DNA of 64,000 bases from Candidatus Zixiibacteriota bacterium (GCA_022614805.1 JAKEHY010000017.1:81758-145757); one strand, 5' to 3'; positions 37,625 through 46,990 are shown, counted from the first letter of the stretch. Numbers and translations are program-made. Notes: generated from the sequence alone by a model not told the origin.

Positions 37625-39826
37625 CTAAAACCGGGTGGACAGCCCGATTATAAAGTTCCGCCCCGGTTCCAGAATCGGATTGAACGGGGAGGCGGCGTTC
37701 AACGGCTCACGGTAGGTCTGGTTGGTCAGGTTGTTGACGCTTGCCGTAAGCGTCCAGACCCGCCAGCTGTAGCCGGTGCGAAAACTTACGATGTTGAAGC
37801 TGGGAGTTGGCAACTGTAAAAGGGCGGAAGGGTCCGGATCCACCCGGTTCTGCCCGAAAACGTACCGGTTGGAGAGTTCGGTCTCAAACCGTCCGCGCGG
37901 TCCCTTCCAGCCCAAACCGACCACGATTTTGGCCGGAGCCACGTAGATGGCCCGGTGGGCGGAAAGGTTGTCCCCGCTTTGATAGGAAGCGTTCAAAAAG
38001 CTGGAAAACCCCTTCGGCAGTTGCGTTTCAAACTCCCCTTCTATACCCTGAAAGCGCACCTTGCTCACGTTTTCGTAGCTCCAGACCGCCTGCCGCCGGC
38101 CGCTGACGGTGACTGAATCGCCGGTAGCGCGCAGTTCGATGTAGTCGCGCAGTTGGTTTAGAAAAGCGGTGACCGAACCAGAAAAACGGAGGAAGCGGAA
38201 CTTCACCCCGGCATCCACGGAAACGTTTTTCTCCGCTTCCAAGTCCAAGTTGGGGGTGATGATTTGCTGGTCCTGGGTGCCGGAGAAGAATTTTTCAACC
38301 AGATTGGGAACCCGAAAGCCGCTGCCCACATTGCTCCCCACGCGGATGCCTTTGACCACCTCATATTGCGCTCCAACCGAGCCGGAAAAGGAAGTCAAAA
38401 CGTCGGTCTTCGGGTCCAAGGGCTGCCCCGTGCGAACATCGTTGTACCCTTCTGTTTTTTCCGCCGCCTGCCGGTACCAGTCAAAACGGGTGCCCAGCTT
38501 AAACGACAACGGCTGCGCCGGGCGAATGTCGTTTTGGGCGTAGAGACCCAAGGCGTCCATATGATTCTCCGGCACGGCCGCCGACTGTTTGACCTTGTGG
38601 GAGTTGATAAACGGGATGTGCGAAAATTCGCGGGTGAACCCGTCAATCATCTCCCGATAGTAGTCCAGCCCATACGTAAGGGTTTGATTCCCGGCCAAGC
38701 TCAAAATTTGCTGCAGATTGGTTCCGACTGTCAAGACGTTTGTATAGGTGTGGGTGGTGTCATAAAGCGTGGCGCCCGGAAAAGGAACGCCGGGCAGTGT
38801 AATATCTGTGCGTAACTCCTTTTTGTTTTTCTGGCCGTACACGCTCGCTTTGAAACCGGCCAGCTTGGACGTCAACTGTTTCCCTTCATAGGTCAAGGAA
38901 ACTTTTGAACGGTCGTGATAGGGGAAAAAGATGCCTACCGGAAAAGTCGGGTTGGGAGTTTCTGGAAAGCCGATCCCGGAGTTAAGCGAGCTTTGGGCGG
39001 AAAGCGAAAGCGAATGCTTTTCAGCCAGTTGGTAGTCTCCGATAAAGTCCAGCCCTACGGCGCGTTTCAAATTGGAGTTGGCAATCTGCCGACCCCATTC
39101 GAAAAGTCCGCTGCCGGGAGCATGGTAGTGATTGGCGCGGCGGAACTCCGCTCCCCCCTTTAGGCGCCAGCGGTGGTTGACTAAATTCAGTCCCAAACGG
39201 CCGAAGCGTTGCTCGTCATTGGTGCTGTAGCGGCTGGAAAAATCGCCGGAAAGCTTCCACTGGCCGGCCGGAAGGGGCGGTTTCTTGGTCAGAATGTTGA
39301 CCACGCCCCCCATCGCGTTGGAACCAAAGAGCACCGAGTTGGAGCCGCGCAGAATTTCCACTTGTTGCACCAGGCCGGGGGAAACCAGCGAAAGCTCGGC
39401 GCCGGAAAAGGTGTTTTCACGGGTGTCGTTCAAACGCTGGCCGTCCACCAAAACCAAAATCCGGCTGCCGGACAATCCGCGCACGTTGGGACGGGTGCGG
39501 AACGGCCCGGCGTCGGAGATATCCACCCCCGAAACGCGGTTCAGCAAGCCGCTGATGGTGAAAGCGCCGGAACTCTGAAGTTTCTGCTCCGAGAATACCG
39601 AAACGGCGTAGGGGACTTCAAACGCCGCCCGCTCGTAGCGGTTGGCCGTGACGACCAGCTCGTCCATTTGATAAACCGGCAATTTCTCTGTTTCGCTCGT
39701 ATCCTTCTCCGCACCGCTTGTTCCGAGCCGAGTCGAGGAAGCGGAGGCCGGCTCCTGTGCCCCAGCCAAAGCAAATGTCAAAAGCAAAGTTGAAACAACG
39801 CTAAAAACCGTTCTATCTGATTTCAT
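37625..39826 (-). CDS. TonB-dependent outer-membrane receptor
   Basis: 733 residues. Signal peptide MKSDRTVFSVVSTLLLTFALA, then a TonB box-like segment (MDELVVTANRYE), a plug domain (about 55-165; PNVRGLSGSRILVLVDGQRL, VEILRGSNSVLFGSNAMGGV) and a 22-strand barrel ending in NFIIGLSTRF. The plug resembles the BtuB/FepA-like cluster; the substrate could be a metal chelate or cobalamin. No cobalamin riboswitch is seen upstream; instead there is a palindrome at 39929-39944. A membrane protein gene follows. Confidence 0.93.
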   Translation of the reverse strand: MKSDRTVFSVVSTLLLTFALAGAQEPASASSTRLGTSGAEKDTSETEKLPVYQMDELVVTANRYERAAFEVPYAVSVFSEQKLQSSGAFTISGLLNRVSGVDISDAGPFRTRPNVRGLSGSRILVLVDGQRLNDTRENTFSGAELSLVSPGLVQQVEILRGSNSVLFGSNAMGGVVNILTKKPPLPAGQWKLSGDFSSRYSTNDEQRFGRLGLNLVNHRWRLKGGAEFRRANHYHAPGSGLFEWGRQIANSNLKRAVGLDFIGDYQLAEKHSLSLSAQSSLNSGIGFPETPNPTFPVGIFFPYHDRSKVSLTYEGKQLTSKLAGFKASVYGQKNKKELRTDITLPGVPFPGATLYDTTHTYTNVLTVGTNLQQILSLAGNQTLTYGLDYYREMIDGFTREFSHIPFINSHKVKQSAAVPENHMDALGLYAQNDIRPAQPLSFKLGTRFDWYRQAAEKTEGYNDVRTGQPLDPKTDVLTSFSGSVGAQYEVVKGIRVGSNVGSGFRVPNLVEKFFSGTQDQQIITPNLDLEAEKNVSVDAGVKFRFLRFSGSVTAFLNQLRDYIELRATGDSVTVSGRRQAVWSYENVSKVRFQGIEGEFETQLPKGFSSFLNASYQSGDNLSAHRAIYVAPAKIVVGLGWKGPRGRFETELSNRYVFGQNRVDPDPSALLQLPTPSFNIVSFRTGYSWRVWTLTASVNNLTNQTYREPLNAASPFNPILEPGRNFIIGLSTRF

Positions 39827-39928
39827 AACAACCTATCCACCGTCCTTCCTTATGGTTTGCGCTAAACAGTTCGCCATTTTTCAAGCTGCTTCCAAGCAAG
39901 CCATATAGAAATTTGAGAGGCTCAACGC

Positions 39929-39944
39929 AATGACTTCCGTCATT
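39929..39944. promoter_or_regulatory. Palindrome AATGAC-TTCC-GTCATT
   Basis: Perfect 6-bp arms, about 105 bp upstream of the receptor start codon; a further ATG...CAT pair flanks it. A repressor or activator site for the receptor gene is plausible; the regulator is unknown. Confidence 0.4.
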
Positions 39945-39984
39945 ATGATGCGGGTCATAAAGTATCGGCGGAAAGTGAGGCGAC

Positions 39985-40010
39985 AAAAAAGCCGCCCGGT
40001 AGGCGGCTTT
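39985..40010 (-). terminator. Terminator, probably the original end of the tdh-kbl transcript
   Basis: AAAGCCGCC pairs with GGCGGCTTT around CGGTA; six T follow on the minus strand and three on the plus. The nearest minus-strand gene upstream is kbl, about 1 kb away, with an AT-rich plus-strand gene between. Confidence 0.7.
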
Positions 40011-40112
40011 CACATCTTATAGCAACGACTTGCTGGTTAATGTTTAGATTATATTTTAGTAGCCTATCGGCTCCTTGTAATTTGTTCTTTTTTTTGGGTA
40101 TCTTAAGTTGCA

Positions 40113-41006
40113 ATGAATTCGTTCAAAACCATTACCGTTAAAGAACCCGACATCAGGAGGCTAATTTTAGCTAAACAGCTTTACGTGCACGGTTGCACCT
40201 ACTCTGCCCATAAAGATGAAATAAGTAGGATGCTCGCTATTCTAAACTTCGACTATTCTGTAGAAATGATTTTGAAGTGCGTGGCTACTACGCACAACAT
40301 TATTTCTTCTGCCAGAGGAGATTATAAATTCAAGGACTTGTGGGACGAAATTGTCAAAAAGGGACTAATTCTTCCATTAAAAGGCCAGATTTTCGCACTG
40401 CATGAACTTAGAAATATTGTCCAGCATCAAGGGAGTATTCCTTCCATAGAAGATGTAAGCAAAAACAAAACTTATACTCAAGATTTTATCGGTTCTGTTT
40501 GCAGTGAAATAATGAATTTGCCTTTTGAAAAACTATACCTTTCTGTACTTATTAAGAATGAAAAATTGAGAACTAAAATACTCGACGCCGAAAAAGCTTT
40601 AGATAAACAAGAACTTAAAAAATGTATTAAATTATGTGAAGAAGCTCTAAAGTTAGCCTTCTTTGAGGAATCAGACGTTTTTGAATTAGCGGGAGAATTA
40701 ACTGGATATTTAGGCGCTTCTAAAGAACTTAAGAAAGTCATATCCAACAACTATCCAGAACAGTACAAGGAAAAGGATTACTATCTACCTACAAGAGATT
40801 TAAGTAGAGCTTTGTTACAGCTGGGGCAAGGTGTTGCCAGCATGCAATTTTTAGACGAATACCGGATAGATTTTCTTAAACATCGCAGAGCCTTTGAAAC
40901 TCTCAATAACTTATCTGATAAGGAACTTCAAAGTTTTGCAGAATCTTCATTAAGCTTTATAACGAACCTTTTTCTAAAATGGCAGGAAGATGAAATACTT
41001 AAATAA
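40113..41006 (+). CDS. AT-rich accessory protein with HEPN-like Rx4H motif
   Basis: 297 residues, mostly helical, no signal peptide or membrane segment. The helix LHELRNIVQHQG contains Arg100 and His105, an Rx4H spacing typical of HEPN-fold ribonucleases and toxins; the surrounding FDYSVEMILKCVA and FKDLWDEI helices fit a HEPN four-helix bundle in the first 150 residues. The C-terminal half is a separate helical region with TPR-like character. Base composition is strikingly AT-rich compared with both neighbours, and codons end mostly in A/T, so it is likely acquired. It sits convergent to kbl, overlapping its end by eight bases. Role in defence or as a solitary HEPN protein is inference. Confidence 0.7.
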   Translation: MNSFKTITVKEPDIRRLILAKQLYVHGCTYSAHKDEISRMLAILNFDYSVEMILKCVATTHNIISSARGDYKFKDLWDEIVKKGLILPLKGQIFALHELRNIVQHQGSIPSIEDVSKNKTYTQDFIGSVCSEIMNLPFEKLYLSVLIKNEKLRTKILDAEKALDKQELKKCIKLCEEALKLAFFEESDVFELAGELTGYLGASKELKKVISNNYPEQYKEKDYYLPTRDLSRALLQLGQGVASMQFLDEYRIDFLKHRRAFETLNNLSDKELQSFAESSLSFITNLFLKWQEDEILK

Positions 41007-42216
41007 TTTTCAATTTCTCCCCCATTTTCTTAAACGCCTCCAGCGCTTCGTTTAAGTCACGGTGTTCGAGGGCGGCGGAGACTTGAACGCGAAGACGGGC
41101 TTCCCCTTTCGGCACGACCGGATACCAAAGCCCCTTGACATAGACCCCTTCTTTCAAAAGCTCGGCAGAGGCATCCTGCGCCAGAGCCGCATCTCCCAGC
41201 ATAACCGGCACGATGGGATGGGAACCATGCAAAATCTTGAAACCCAGATTGACTATTTCTTTCCGGAAGTAGGCGGTATTGGAATGCAACTTTTCCACCA
41301 GCGAATAGTCACTATCAAGAATATTGAACGCCTCCAGAGAAGCCGCCAAAATTGGTGGCGGCAGGGAATTGGAAAAAATGTAGGGCCGGGAGTTCTGCCG
41401 CAGGTATTCTATCAAAGCTTTCTTGGAGGCGATAAATCCACCCGCTGCCCCGCCCAGAGCTTTGCCCAAAGTTCCGGTTAGAACATCCACTTTTCCCCAA
41501 ACCCCCAACCCCTCCGCCGTCCCCTTGCCGGTATTCCCCACCACTCCCATCCCGTGAGAATCATCCACCATCAAGATGGCCTGATATTTGTTGCAAAGCT
41601 CCACCAGCCGCGGCAGGGGGGCCAAATCCCCCTCCATACTGAAAACGCCGTCCGTGGCGACGACGCGAAAACGGTAGAGCTGGTTTTTATCCCCCTCCAG
41701 CTGCCGGGCCAAATCCTCGGCCTCCCCGTGGGCGTAAATTTTTCTATCGGTCGTTTCCGCTTTGGTCAGCCGGTTGCCGTCGATGATGGAGGCATGGTTC
41801 AGCCGGTCAGAATAAATGACGTCTTTGTACGAGTCGTAGCCGAGTTTGTCGGCAAAAAGCCCGGCAAAAAATCCCTCGTTGGCCGAAAAGCAGGACAAAT
41901 AAAGTATGGCATCCTCGGTTCCGCAAAAAGCGGCTATTTTTTCCTCCAATTTCCGATGCAAAACCTGCGTCCCGCAGATAAAGCGGACGGAGGACATCCC
42001 GAAGCCGTATTCTTTTATTCCCCGAATGGCCGCTTCCCGGATTTTTGGATGAGAAGCCAGTCCGAGATAGTTGTTGGAGGCAAGCATTATGATTTCTTTC
42101 CCGCCCACTTTGACTCTTGCTCCTTGCGCGCTTTCCAGCATGGTTTCGTATTTGAAGGTCTTGGCCGCCTGCAGTTCAGACAGCACCTTTGTGATTTTGT
42201 CTAATTGGGGAATCAT
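40999..42216 (-). CDS. kbl: Glycine C-acetyltransferase (2-amino-3-ketobutyrate CoA ligase)
   Basis: 405-residue PLP enzyme of the alpha-oxoamine synthase family, cleaving 2-amino-3-ketobutyrate with CoA to glycine and acetyl-CoA. The PLP lysine lies in TGTLGKALGGAAGG; SNNYLGLASHP, DSHGMGVVG and YIFSNSLPP are family motifs. It follows the threonine dehydrogenase gene, and together they degrade threonine. The related 8-amino-7-oxononanoate synthase (bioF) is an alternative by homology, but the tdh neighbour decides the call. Confidence 0.93.
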   Translation of the reverse strand: MIPQLDKITKVLSELQAAKTFKYETMLESAQGARVKVGGKEIIMLASNNYLGLASHPKIREAAIRGIKEYGFGMSSVRFICGTQVLHRKLEEKIAAFCGTEDAILYLSCFSANEGFFAGLFADKLGYDSYKDVIYSDRLNHASIIDGNRLTKAETTDRKIYAHGEAEDLARQLEGDKNQLYRFRVVATDGVFSMEGDLAPLPRLVELCNKYQAILMVDDSHGMGVVGNTGKGTAEGLGVWGKVDVLTGTLGKALGGAAGGFIASKKALIEYLRQNSRPYIFSNSLPPPILAASLEAFNILDSDYSLVEKLHSNTAYFRKEIVNLGFKILHGSHPIVPVMLGDAALAQDASAELLKEGVYVKGLWYPVVPKGEARLRVQVSAALEHRDLNEALEAFKKMGEKLKII

Positions 42217-42232
42217 CCTATTTTTTCTGTAG

Positions 42233-42253
42233 GGGCGGGTTTAAAACCCGCCC
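42233..42253. repeat. GC-rich palindromic repeat (CGGGTTT core)
   Basis: GGGCGGGTTT and AAACCCGCCC flank a single A, with a TAGG extension on the left. It occupies most of the short tdh-kbl spacer. Related palindromes with TAGGGGC/GCCCCTA ends lie near 62.7 and 63.5 kb. Confidence 0.8.
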
Positions 42254-42263
42254 TTTGTGGAAT

Positions 42264-43448
42264 TTATTTTTCCGGCAACAGCAAAACCTTGAACGCCTCG
42301 CCGGAGCGCATTGCCGCAAACCCTTCCTCGAAGCGGGAAAGCGGCAGCTGGTGGGAAACGAACCCGGAGGAGGCAAACAATTCCGAAAGCCCGGACTTGA
42401 GCAAATCCTTCATCGTTTCCCAAGACTCGAACATGCGCCGGCCGATGATTCCCTTGACGGAAACCCCCCGGAAAATCACCCGGTCGGAAAAATTCAGATT
42501 GGTCTCTCCTTCGGGAATTCCCAAAAGCAAAACCGTACCGCCGGCGCGGACCAAATCGAAGGCGTCCGCATACGCCTTGTAGCTGCCGGACATTTCAAAA
42601 ACCAAATCGACCCCGTCCCCCCCCGTTTCATGCAGGATCGTATCGAGCATCTCCCTGCGCCCGTCCTTTAGTCCCAAATCAAAGGTGAAATTGGCGCCGA
42701 ATTTGCGCGCCATCCCAAATCGTTTTTTCTCCACCTTTTCGGGAGTCAGCCCTTTCCCCGGATTGGAAACGTCGGTGACAAAAATGGTCGACGCTCCCGA
42801 ATGCCGGACCACCGCCGTCGCCATCAGCCCTTGCACCCCGCAGCCGAGAACGGCCACACTCTTCCCCATCAAGGGCTCTTCCTGGGCCGTATGCACGGCG
42901 TTTCCCAATGCATCCATAAAAGCGATGATTTCAATTGGAATCTCCTTTTTGGAAAAAAGCTGCAGATTCGCCACCGGCACGGTCAAAAAACGGGTGAACG
43001 CCCCGTTTTCGTGAATTCCTTTGATGATGGTGTTGGGGCAGGCATGTTTTTGCCCCATCCGGCAGGCCCGGCAGCGGTTGCAGGGGATGTGCATCTCCGC
43101 CGAAGCGAAGTAGTCGTTGGTTAGTTTGGAAAGAATTTCGGCAGGCTGGAAATTTCGAAACTCGGGAAAGGCCTGCAAAAACCCGAGGGCCTTTGGCCCG
43201 GCACCGACCACCCGCCCGGCGAACTCGTGGCCGATGATAACCGGGTCCACAAAGGCCCGCCGCATCTCCGCCCGGATGGAATCCTTGTTGTTGTAAATCC
43301 CCACGTCCGTGCCGCAGATGCCCGCCGCGAGGACCTCGATTTTTACTTCATCGGGCTCCAGGGAATTCGGCGAAGGCCGCTCCTCCAGCCGCAGTCCTTT
43401 CGGCCAGGGAGTCGACCCGTTTGGCCGCGTTTTAACCAGTCCCAGCAT
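42264..43448 (-). CDS. tdh: Zinc-dependent L-threonine 3-dehydrogenase-like enzyme
   Basis: 394-residue medium-chain zinc dehydrogenase. GICGTDVGIY and GHEFAGRV hold the catalytic zinc; CNRCRACRMGQKHAC holds the structural zinc; VAVLGCGVQGLMA is the NAD loop. It is longer than E. coli Tdh (341) because of an insertion (about 85-120) before the structural-zinc loop. Adjacent kbl indicates L-threonine as substrate, giving 2-amino-3-ketobutyrate. Another polyol dehydrogenase cannot be fully excluded. Confidence 0.87.
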   Translation of the reverse strand: MLGLVKTRPNGSTPWPKGLRLEERPSPNSLEPDEVKIEVLAAGICGTDVGIYNNKDSIRAEMRRAFVDPVIIGHEFAGRVVGAGPKALGFLQAFPEFRNFQPAEILSKLTNDYFASAEMHIPCNRCRACRMGQKHACPNTIIKGIHENGAFTRFLTVPVANLQLFSKKEIPIEIIAFMDALGNAVHTAQEEPLMGKSVAVLGCGVQGLMATAVVRHSGASTIFVTDVSNPGKGLTPEKVEKKRFGMARKFGANFTFDLGLKDGRREMLDTILHETGGDGVDLVFEMSGSYKAYADAFDLVRAGGTVLLLGIPEGETNLNFSDRVIFRGVSVKGIIGRRMFESWETMKDLLKSGLSELFASSGFVSHQLPLSRFEEGFAAMRSGEAFKVLLLPEK

Positions 43449-43455
43449 AAGCCGG

Positions 43456-44331
43456 TCAGAATATACTTAGTTTGACGTATTTTTTCGGATTTTTTTGGAT
43501 GTCGGCCAAAAGCCGTTTCAGTTCATTCAAAGTCTGATGGGCTTCACTGTAAAGCTTCTCGTCTTTGGCGAGAAGCCCCAAACTTCCCTCCCCCTTCTCT
43601 ACGCGGGTAAAAAAGCTGTCCATTTTGGCCGTTGTACTGTTCATGGCCGAAGCCAGACTGTCCAAATTGGCCGCCAGGGAGACCAGCCGATCTCCCACTT
43701 TTTTCTGGGTTTCATTCAAGTTGCCGGAAAGCTCTTTTATCCGCGCTATGGCATCCCGGCTTTCAACGTAAAACCGGTCGTCCCGGAAAAGTTTTCCAAT
43801 GCTGCCGCGTCCGGCATCGATTTGCTCGGCTATGGATGATAACCGGGCCAAAAGCTCATTGGCGTTTTTCAAAAGCTCCGGCGTGGAAGACAACGTGGAG
43901 GCCAAATCGACCGGCCGCTCCCCCAATATGAAATCCCCCGATTTCAGCTCCGGCGAAGCGGACGTGCCGGCGATAATTTCCACGTATTTGTCCCCCAACA
44001 AGCCGACCGTCCCCAGCCGCGCTTTGCTGTCCTGCCGCAAGAGATTCCAGTATTTCCGATTGATACCCATTGAAACGATGATTTTCCCTTCGGCCACCAG
44101 ACGGTCGAGCGCAATATCGGATACCTGACCCACTTCCACCCCGTTTATCCAGACCGGCGAGCCGACCACCAGGCCGGCCAGGGCCGGAAACCAGGTCCTG
44201 ACCGTATTTTTCGGCCTCAAAACCGAGCTTCCTCCACCCATCAAAGAAGCCCACAGCAGAAGCCCGATGGCGATGAGGGCCACGATGCCTAATTTCAACC
44301 CCCCCCAGCGGATGTCCCCCGTCCGTTTCAT
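43456..44331 (-). CDS. mlaD: MlaD-like MCE protein
   Basis: 291 residues. A membrane anchor (about 11-33) and one MCE domain (about 38-115; WINGVEVGQVSDI, VGLLGDKYVEII) are followed by a helical tail (about 130-285). It overlaps the ATPase gene by four bases (ATGA) and completes an ABC-type lipid transporter with the ATPase and permease upstream. Confidence 0.92.
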   Translation of the reverse strand: MKRTGDIRWGGLKLGIVALIAIGLLLWASLMGGGSSVLRPKNTVRTWFPALAGLVVGSPVWINGVEVGQVSDIALDRLVAEGKIIVSMGINRKYWNLLRQDSKARLGTVGLLGDKYVEIIAGTSASPELKSGDFILGERPVDLASTLSSTPELLKNANELLARLSSIAEQIDAGRGSIGKLFRDDRFYVESRDAIARIKELSGNLNETQKKVGDRLVSLAANLDSLASAMNSTTAKMDSFFTRVEKGEGSLGLLAKDEKLYSEAHQTLNELKRLLADIQKNPKKYVKLSIF

Positions 44332-45104
44332 CCCTTCTCCTCGCCAAAGGAGGCAAAGGCGTGCGCCAGCGTGCTTTTAAACGGTCCCAGAAAGCGAAAA
44401 ACGAAAGGGTGGTTCGACCCCCGCAGCTCTTCCGAATTCCCGTCGAAAATCACTTCTCCCTCCGCAATCATTATAAAGCGGTTGGAAACTTTCAAAGCAT
44501 CCGAGATGTCGTGGGTTACCACCAACGAGGTGACCTCCTTCCTCTTCTGCAGGGAGGTAATCTGGTCGATGATGGTTTCCACTGCGAGGGGGTCCAAACC
44601 GGTTGTTGGTTCGTCATAGAGCATAATTTTAGGCTCCAGCGAGGCAAGCGCCCGGGCGATGGCCACCCTCCGCCGCATCCCGCCAGAGAGTTCGTCCGGC
44701 ATCCGGTCCAATATCTCCGGGTCCAAGCCGACTTCCACTAAAGCCCGCCCAACCCGCACTTCAATTTCCTCCTCCGACATCTTGGTATGCTCAAAAAGCC
44801 AGTAGCCGATATTCTCTCCCACCGTCAGCGAATCGAAAAGTGCCCCCTCCTGAAAAATCATCCCGATGTGGTAGCGGGCGCGGTCCCATTCCTCGTTGGA
44901 AGCGCCGGTCATATCCCGCCCGTCGATAATCACCCGTCCGGAATCCGGCCGCCAGAGCCCCAGGATGATTTTCAAAATCGAGGACTTTCCCGAACCGGAA
45001 GGGCCCAAAATAACCTTCGTTTCCCCTCTCGGCACGGCGAAATTTATGTTCTTCAGTATGGGCCTTCCTCCCAGCGAAAGGTAAATATTTTCCAATTGTA
45101 TCAT
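44328..45104 (-). CDS. mlaF: MlaF-like ABC transporter ATPase
   Basis: 258-residue ABC ATPase: Walker A GPSGSGKSS, Q-loop MIFQEGALFDSLT, signature LSGGMRRRVAIARAL, Walker B IMLYDEPT and the switch histidine in VVTHD. It energises the MlaE-like permease for phospholipid transport linked to the MCE protein. Confidence 0.95.
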   Translation of the reverse strand: MIQLENIYLSLGGRPILKNINFAVPRGETKVILGPSGSGKSSILKIILGLWRPDSGRVIIDGRDMTGASNEEWDRARYHIGMIFQEGALFDSLTVGENIGYWLFEHTKMSEEEIEVRVGRALVEVGLDPEILDRMPDELSGGMRRRVAIARALASLEPKIMLYDEPTTGLDPLAVETIIDQITSLQKRKEVTSLVVTHDISDALKVSNRFIMIAEGEVIFDGNSEELRGSNHPFVFRFLGPFKSTLAHAFASFGEEKG

Positions 45105-45256
45105 TTTTTTTGCGCCCCGCCTTCCTCACGCATTATCCCAATAACCGGTATGCGCCCGCTTCCGTTCCCAAAAACGTCGGCAACCGGAACTGCGCATCTG
45201 CTTTATATGTATCGTCTTTTCCCGACCTCGTCCCTATGAGTCACCGGCCGCACCGC

Positions 45257-46042
45257 TCACCAGCCCAAAATGGCAAAAAGACCCTTGGTCATCATAAACT
45301 CCGCCACTAAAATGGAAATGGAGGAAACCACCACCGCCTCTCGGGTGGCCTGCCCCACCCCCCGCGTCCCTCCTTCGGAGCTAAATCCCTTGTAACAGCC
45401 CACGATGGCGATGATGATGCCGAAAAAAAACGGCTTGGTCATTCCCACCAAAAGATTGCCGTAGGTCAGCTTTTGCTTCACGTTGGTCCAGTATAAAGCG
45501 TCGGAAACGTGCACGATAAAATGGGAAACAATCCAGCCGCCGATGATGGCTATCGTATCCGTCAGAATGGTCAGAATCGGCATCATCAGAAAAAGGGCCA
45601 GAAGTCGCGGCACGGCCAGTTTTTTTATCGGGTCGGTGCCGAAGGATATCAATGCGTCGATTTGATTGGAGGCTTTCATCGAGCCGATTTCGGCCGCGAT
45701 GCCGGAGGAAACCCGCGCCGCCACCATCAGCCCGGTCAGAACCGGCCCCAAAGCCCGCACGTTGGCCAGGGTGATGATGCGCCCCATATAATCCTTGGCC
45801 CCGAACTCCGCCATCTCCTTGGAAAACTGCAAGGCCATTGCCTGGCCGGCAAAAATGCCCGTGAATACGCACAAATAAACCGAGCCGATGCCCAAAAAGT
45901 GAATCTGCTCGTACAGGTCCCGCCAGTAAAAAGGAGGGGCGAACACTTTTGCAAACACTTTTCCGGCAAAGGCGGTAATCCCCTGCGCTTCGAAGACCAT
46001 CTTTTTCAGCCGCTCGTTGACGGCCAAAGCCACGGAAGCCAT
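45257..46042 (-). CDS. mlaE: MlaE-like ABC transporter permease
   Basis: 261-residue MlaE/YrbE permease with 5-6 membrane helices. VRALGPVLTGLMVAARVSSG and AEIGSMKASNQIDAL are family signatures. It is followed, after about 150 bp without a gene, by the ATPase and MCE genes, so the three form one set. Divergent from the acetyltransferase gene. Confidence 0.95.
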   Translation of the reverse strand: MASVALAVNERLKKMVFEAQGITAFAGKVFAKVFAPPFYWRDLYEQIHFLGIGSVYLCVFTGIFAGQAMALQFSKEMAEFGAKDYMGRIITLANVRALGPVLTGLMVAARVSSGIAAEIGSMKASNQIDALISFGTDPIKKLAVPRLLALFLMMPILTILTDTIAIIGGWIVSHFIVHVSDALYWTNVKQKLTYGNLLVGMTKPFFFGIIIAIVGCYKGFSSEGGTRGVGQATREAVVVSSISILVAEFMMTKGLFAILGW

Positions 46043-46151
46043 CGGCGGTCAAGTTATAGGCTGGCTTACCGGCTGGCAATAAGAAAAGGAAGGCGCATCG
46101 ACACGGCCGGCTCTTGCCTCCTTTCTTACTTTACCCCTAATTGGAATACAA

Positions 46152-46751
46152 ATGCGAAAAAAAGCCAAAAGCAAAAGTTCCAAGTTGGTATTTCTAAAAG
46201 GCAAGAAGACCATCCTTCGCCCCCTGCGCAAAGCGACCGATTTCGAGCTTTGCCTGCGCTGGATTAACGACCCGGAAGTGAACCAGTATCTTTTGGTGCA
46301 TTTCCCGGTTACGGAAAAGAAAGAGGAAGAATGGTTTGATAAGGTGGCTAACAATCCTAAGGAAGTCATCTTGGGTATTGAAACTTTGGACGGTAAGCTG
46401 ATTGGCACGATGGCGCTGCACAACATCAACGGCAAGGACCGAACGGCTGCGACCGGGGCGTTAATTGGGGAAAAAAAGTATTGGGGAAAAGGATATGGCA
46501 CGGATGCCAAAATGACCCTGTTGGACTACGCCTTCAACACCCTTAATCTGCGAAAAATCAACTCCTCGGTGTATGCCTTCAACAAACGCAGCTTGAAGTA
46601 CAACCTGAAATGCGGCTACAAAATCGAAGGCGTGCGCAAAAAGCAGATTTTCCGGAACGGCAAATACAACGACGAAATAATAATCGCCGTTTTTAAGGAG
46701 GACTGGCTCCCCTTCTGGAAAAAATACCGAAAGACCGGCAAGGTTCGCTAA
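46152..46751 (+). CDS. GNAT-family N-acetyltransferase (RimJ/RimL-like)
   Basis: 199 residues. After a short basic N-terminus the fold matches GNAT enzymes of the RimJ/RimL/SpeG type: LRPLRKATDFELCLRWINDPEVNQYL at the start, acetyl-CoA loop IGEKKYWGKGYGTDA, then LNLRKINSSVYAFNKRSLKYN. The substrate (protein N-terminus, polyamine or sugar amine) cannot be told. Confidence 0.88.
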   Translation: MRKKAKSKSSKLVFLKGKKTILRPLRKATDFELCLRWINDPEVNQYLLVHFPVTEKKEEEWFDKVANNPKEVILGIETLDGKLIGTMALHNINGKDRTAATGALIGEKKYWGKGYGTDAKMTLLDYAFNTLNLRKINSSVYAFNKRSLKYNLKCGYKIEGVRKKQIFRNGKYNDEIIIAVFKEDWLPFWKKYRKTGKVR

Positions 46752-46794
46752 TTTTTTTCCCAGTTTGTCACAAAAGAATAATTAATAAATTCCC

Positions 46795-46809
46795 GACTAA
46801 AATAGTCGC
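46795..46809. promoter_or_regulatory. Palindrome CGACTA-AAA-TAGTCG upstream of the Feo locus
   Basis: Perfect 6-bp arms around AAA, about 110 bp before the predicted -35 of the iron locus. Farther down, AACTAAA and CTTAACTC occur, both also present beside the operator at 31549-31570. A shared metal-responsive regulator is possible. Confidence 0.4.
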
Positions 46810-46915
46810 ATCCCCACACAAAAATGCCGACCATTTCAGTCGCCAACTAAAAATTATTTTCTAATATCGACTTAACTCTTTCATTTACAACAGGTTGGCA
46901 TTTGTAAAACTTCCT

Positions 46916-46942
46916 TGACAGATGGAGCCTTCCATTATTATT
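46916..46942 (+). promoter_or_regulatory. Promoter of the porin-feoAB operon
   Basis: A perfect TTGACA at 46916-46921 with TATTAT at 46937-46942 (15-bp spacer; TTATTT at 17 bp is an alternative). A start codon called at 46922 lies inside this promoter and is therefore not real. Confidence 0.5.
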
Positions 46943-46990
46943 TCCCGCCCCGATGGATGTTTTGTGAAAAAATTAACAAAGGAGAATTGG

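Noticed and set aside
46922..46990. ATG at 46922 as the start of the Feo-locus porin
   Set aside because: It overlaps the predicted -35/-10 promoter and yields no signal peptide at the N-terminus; the GTG at 46991 has an AAAGGAG site and a proper signal sequence.
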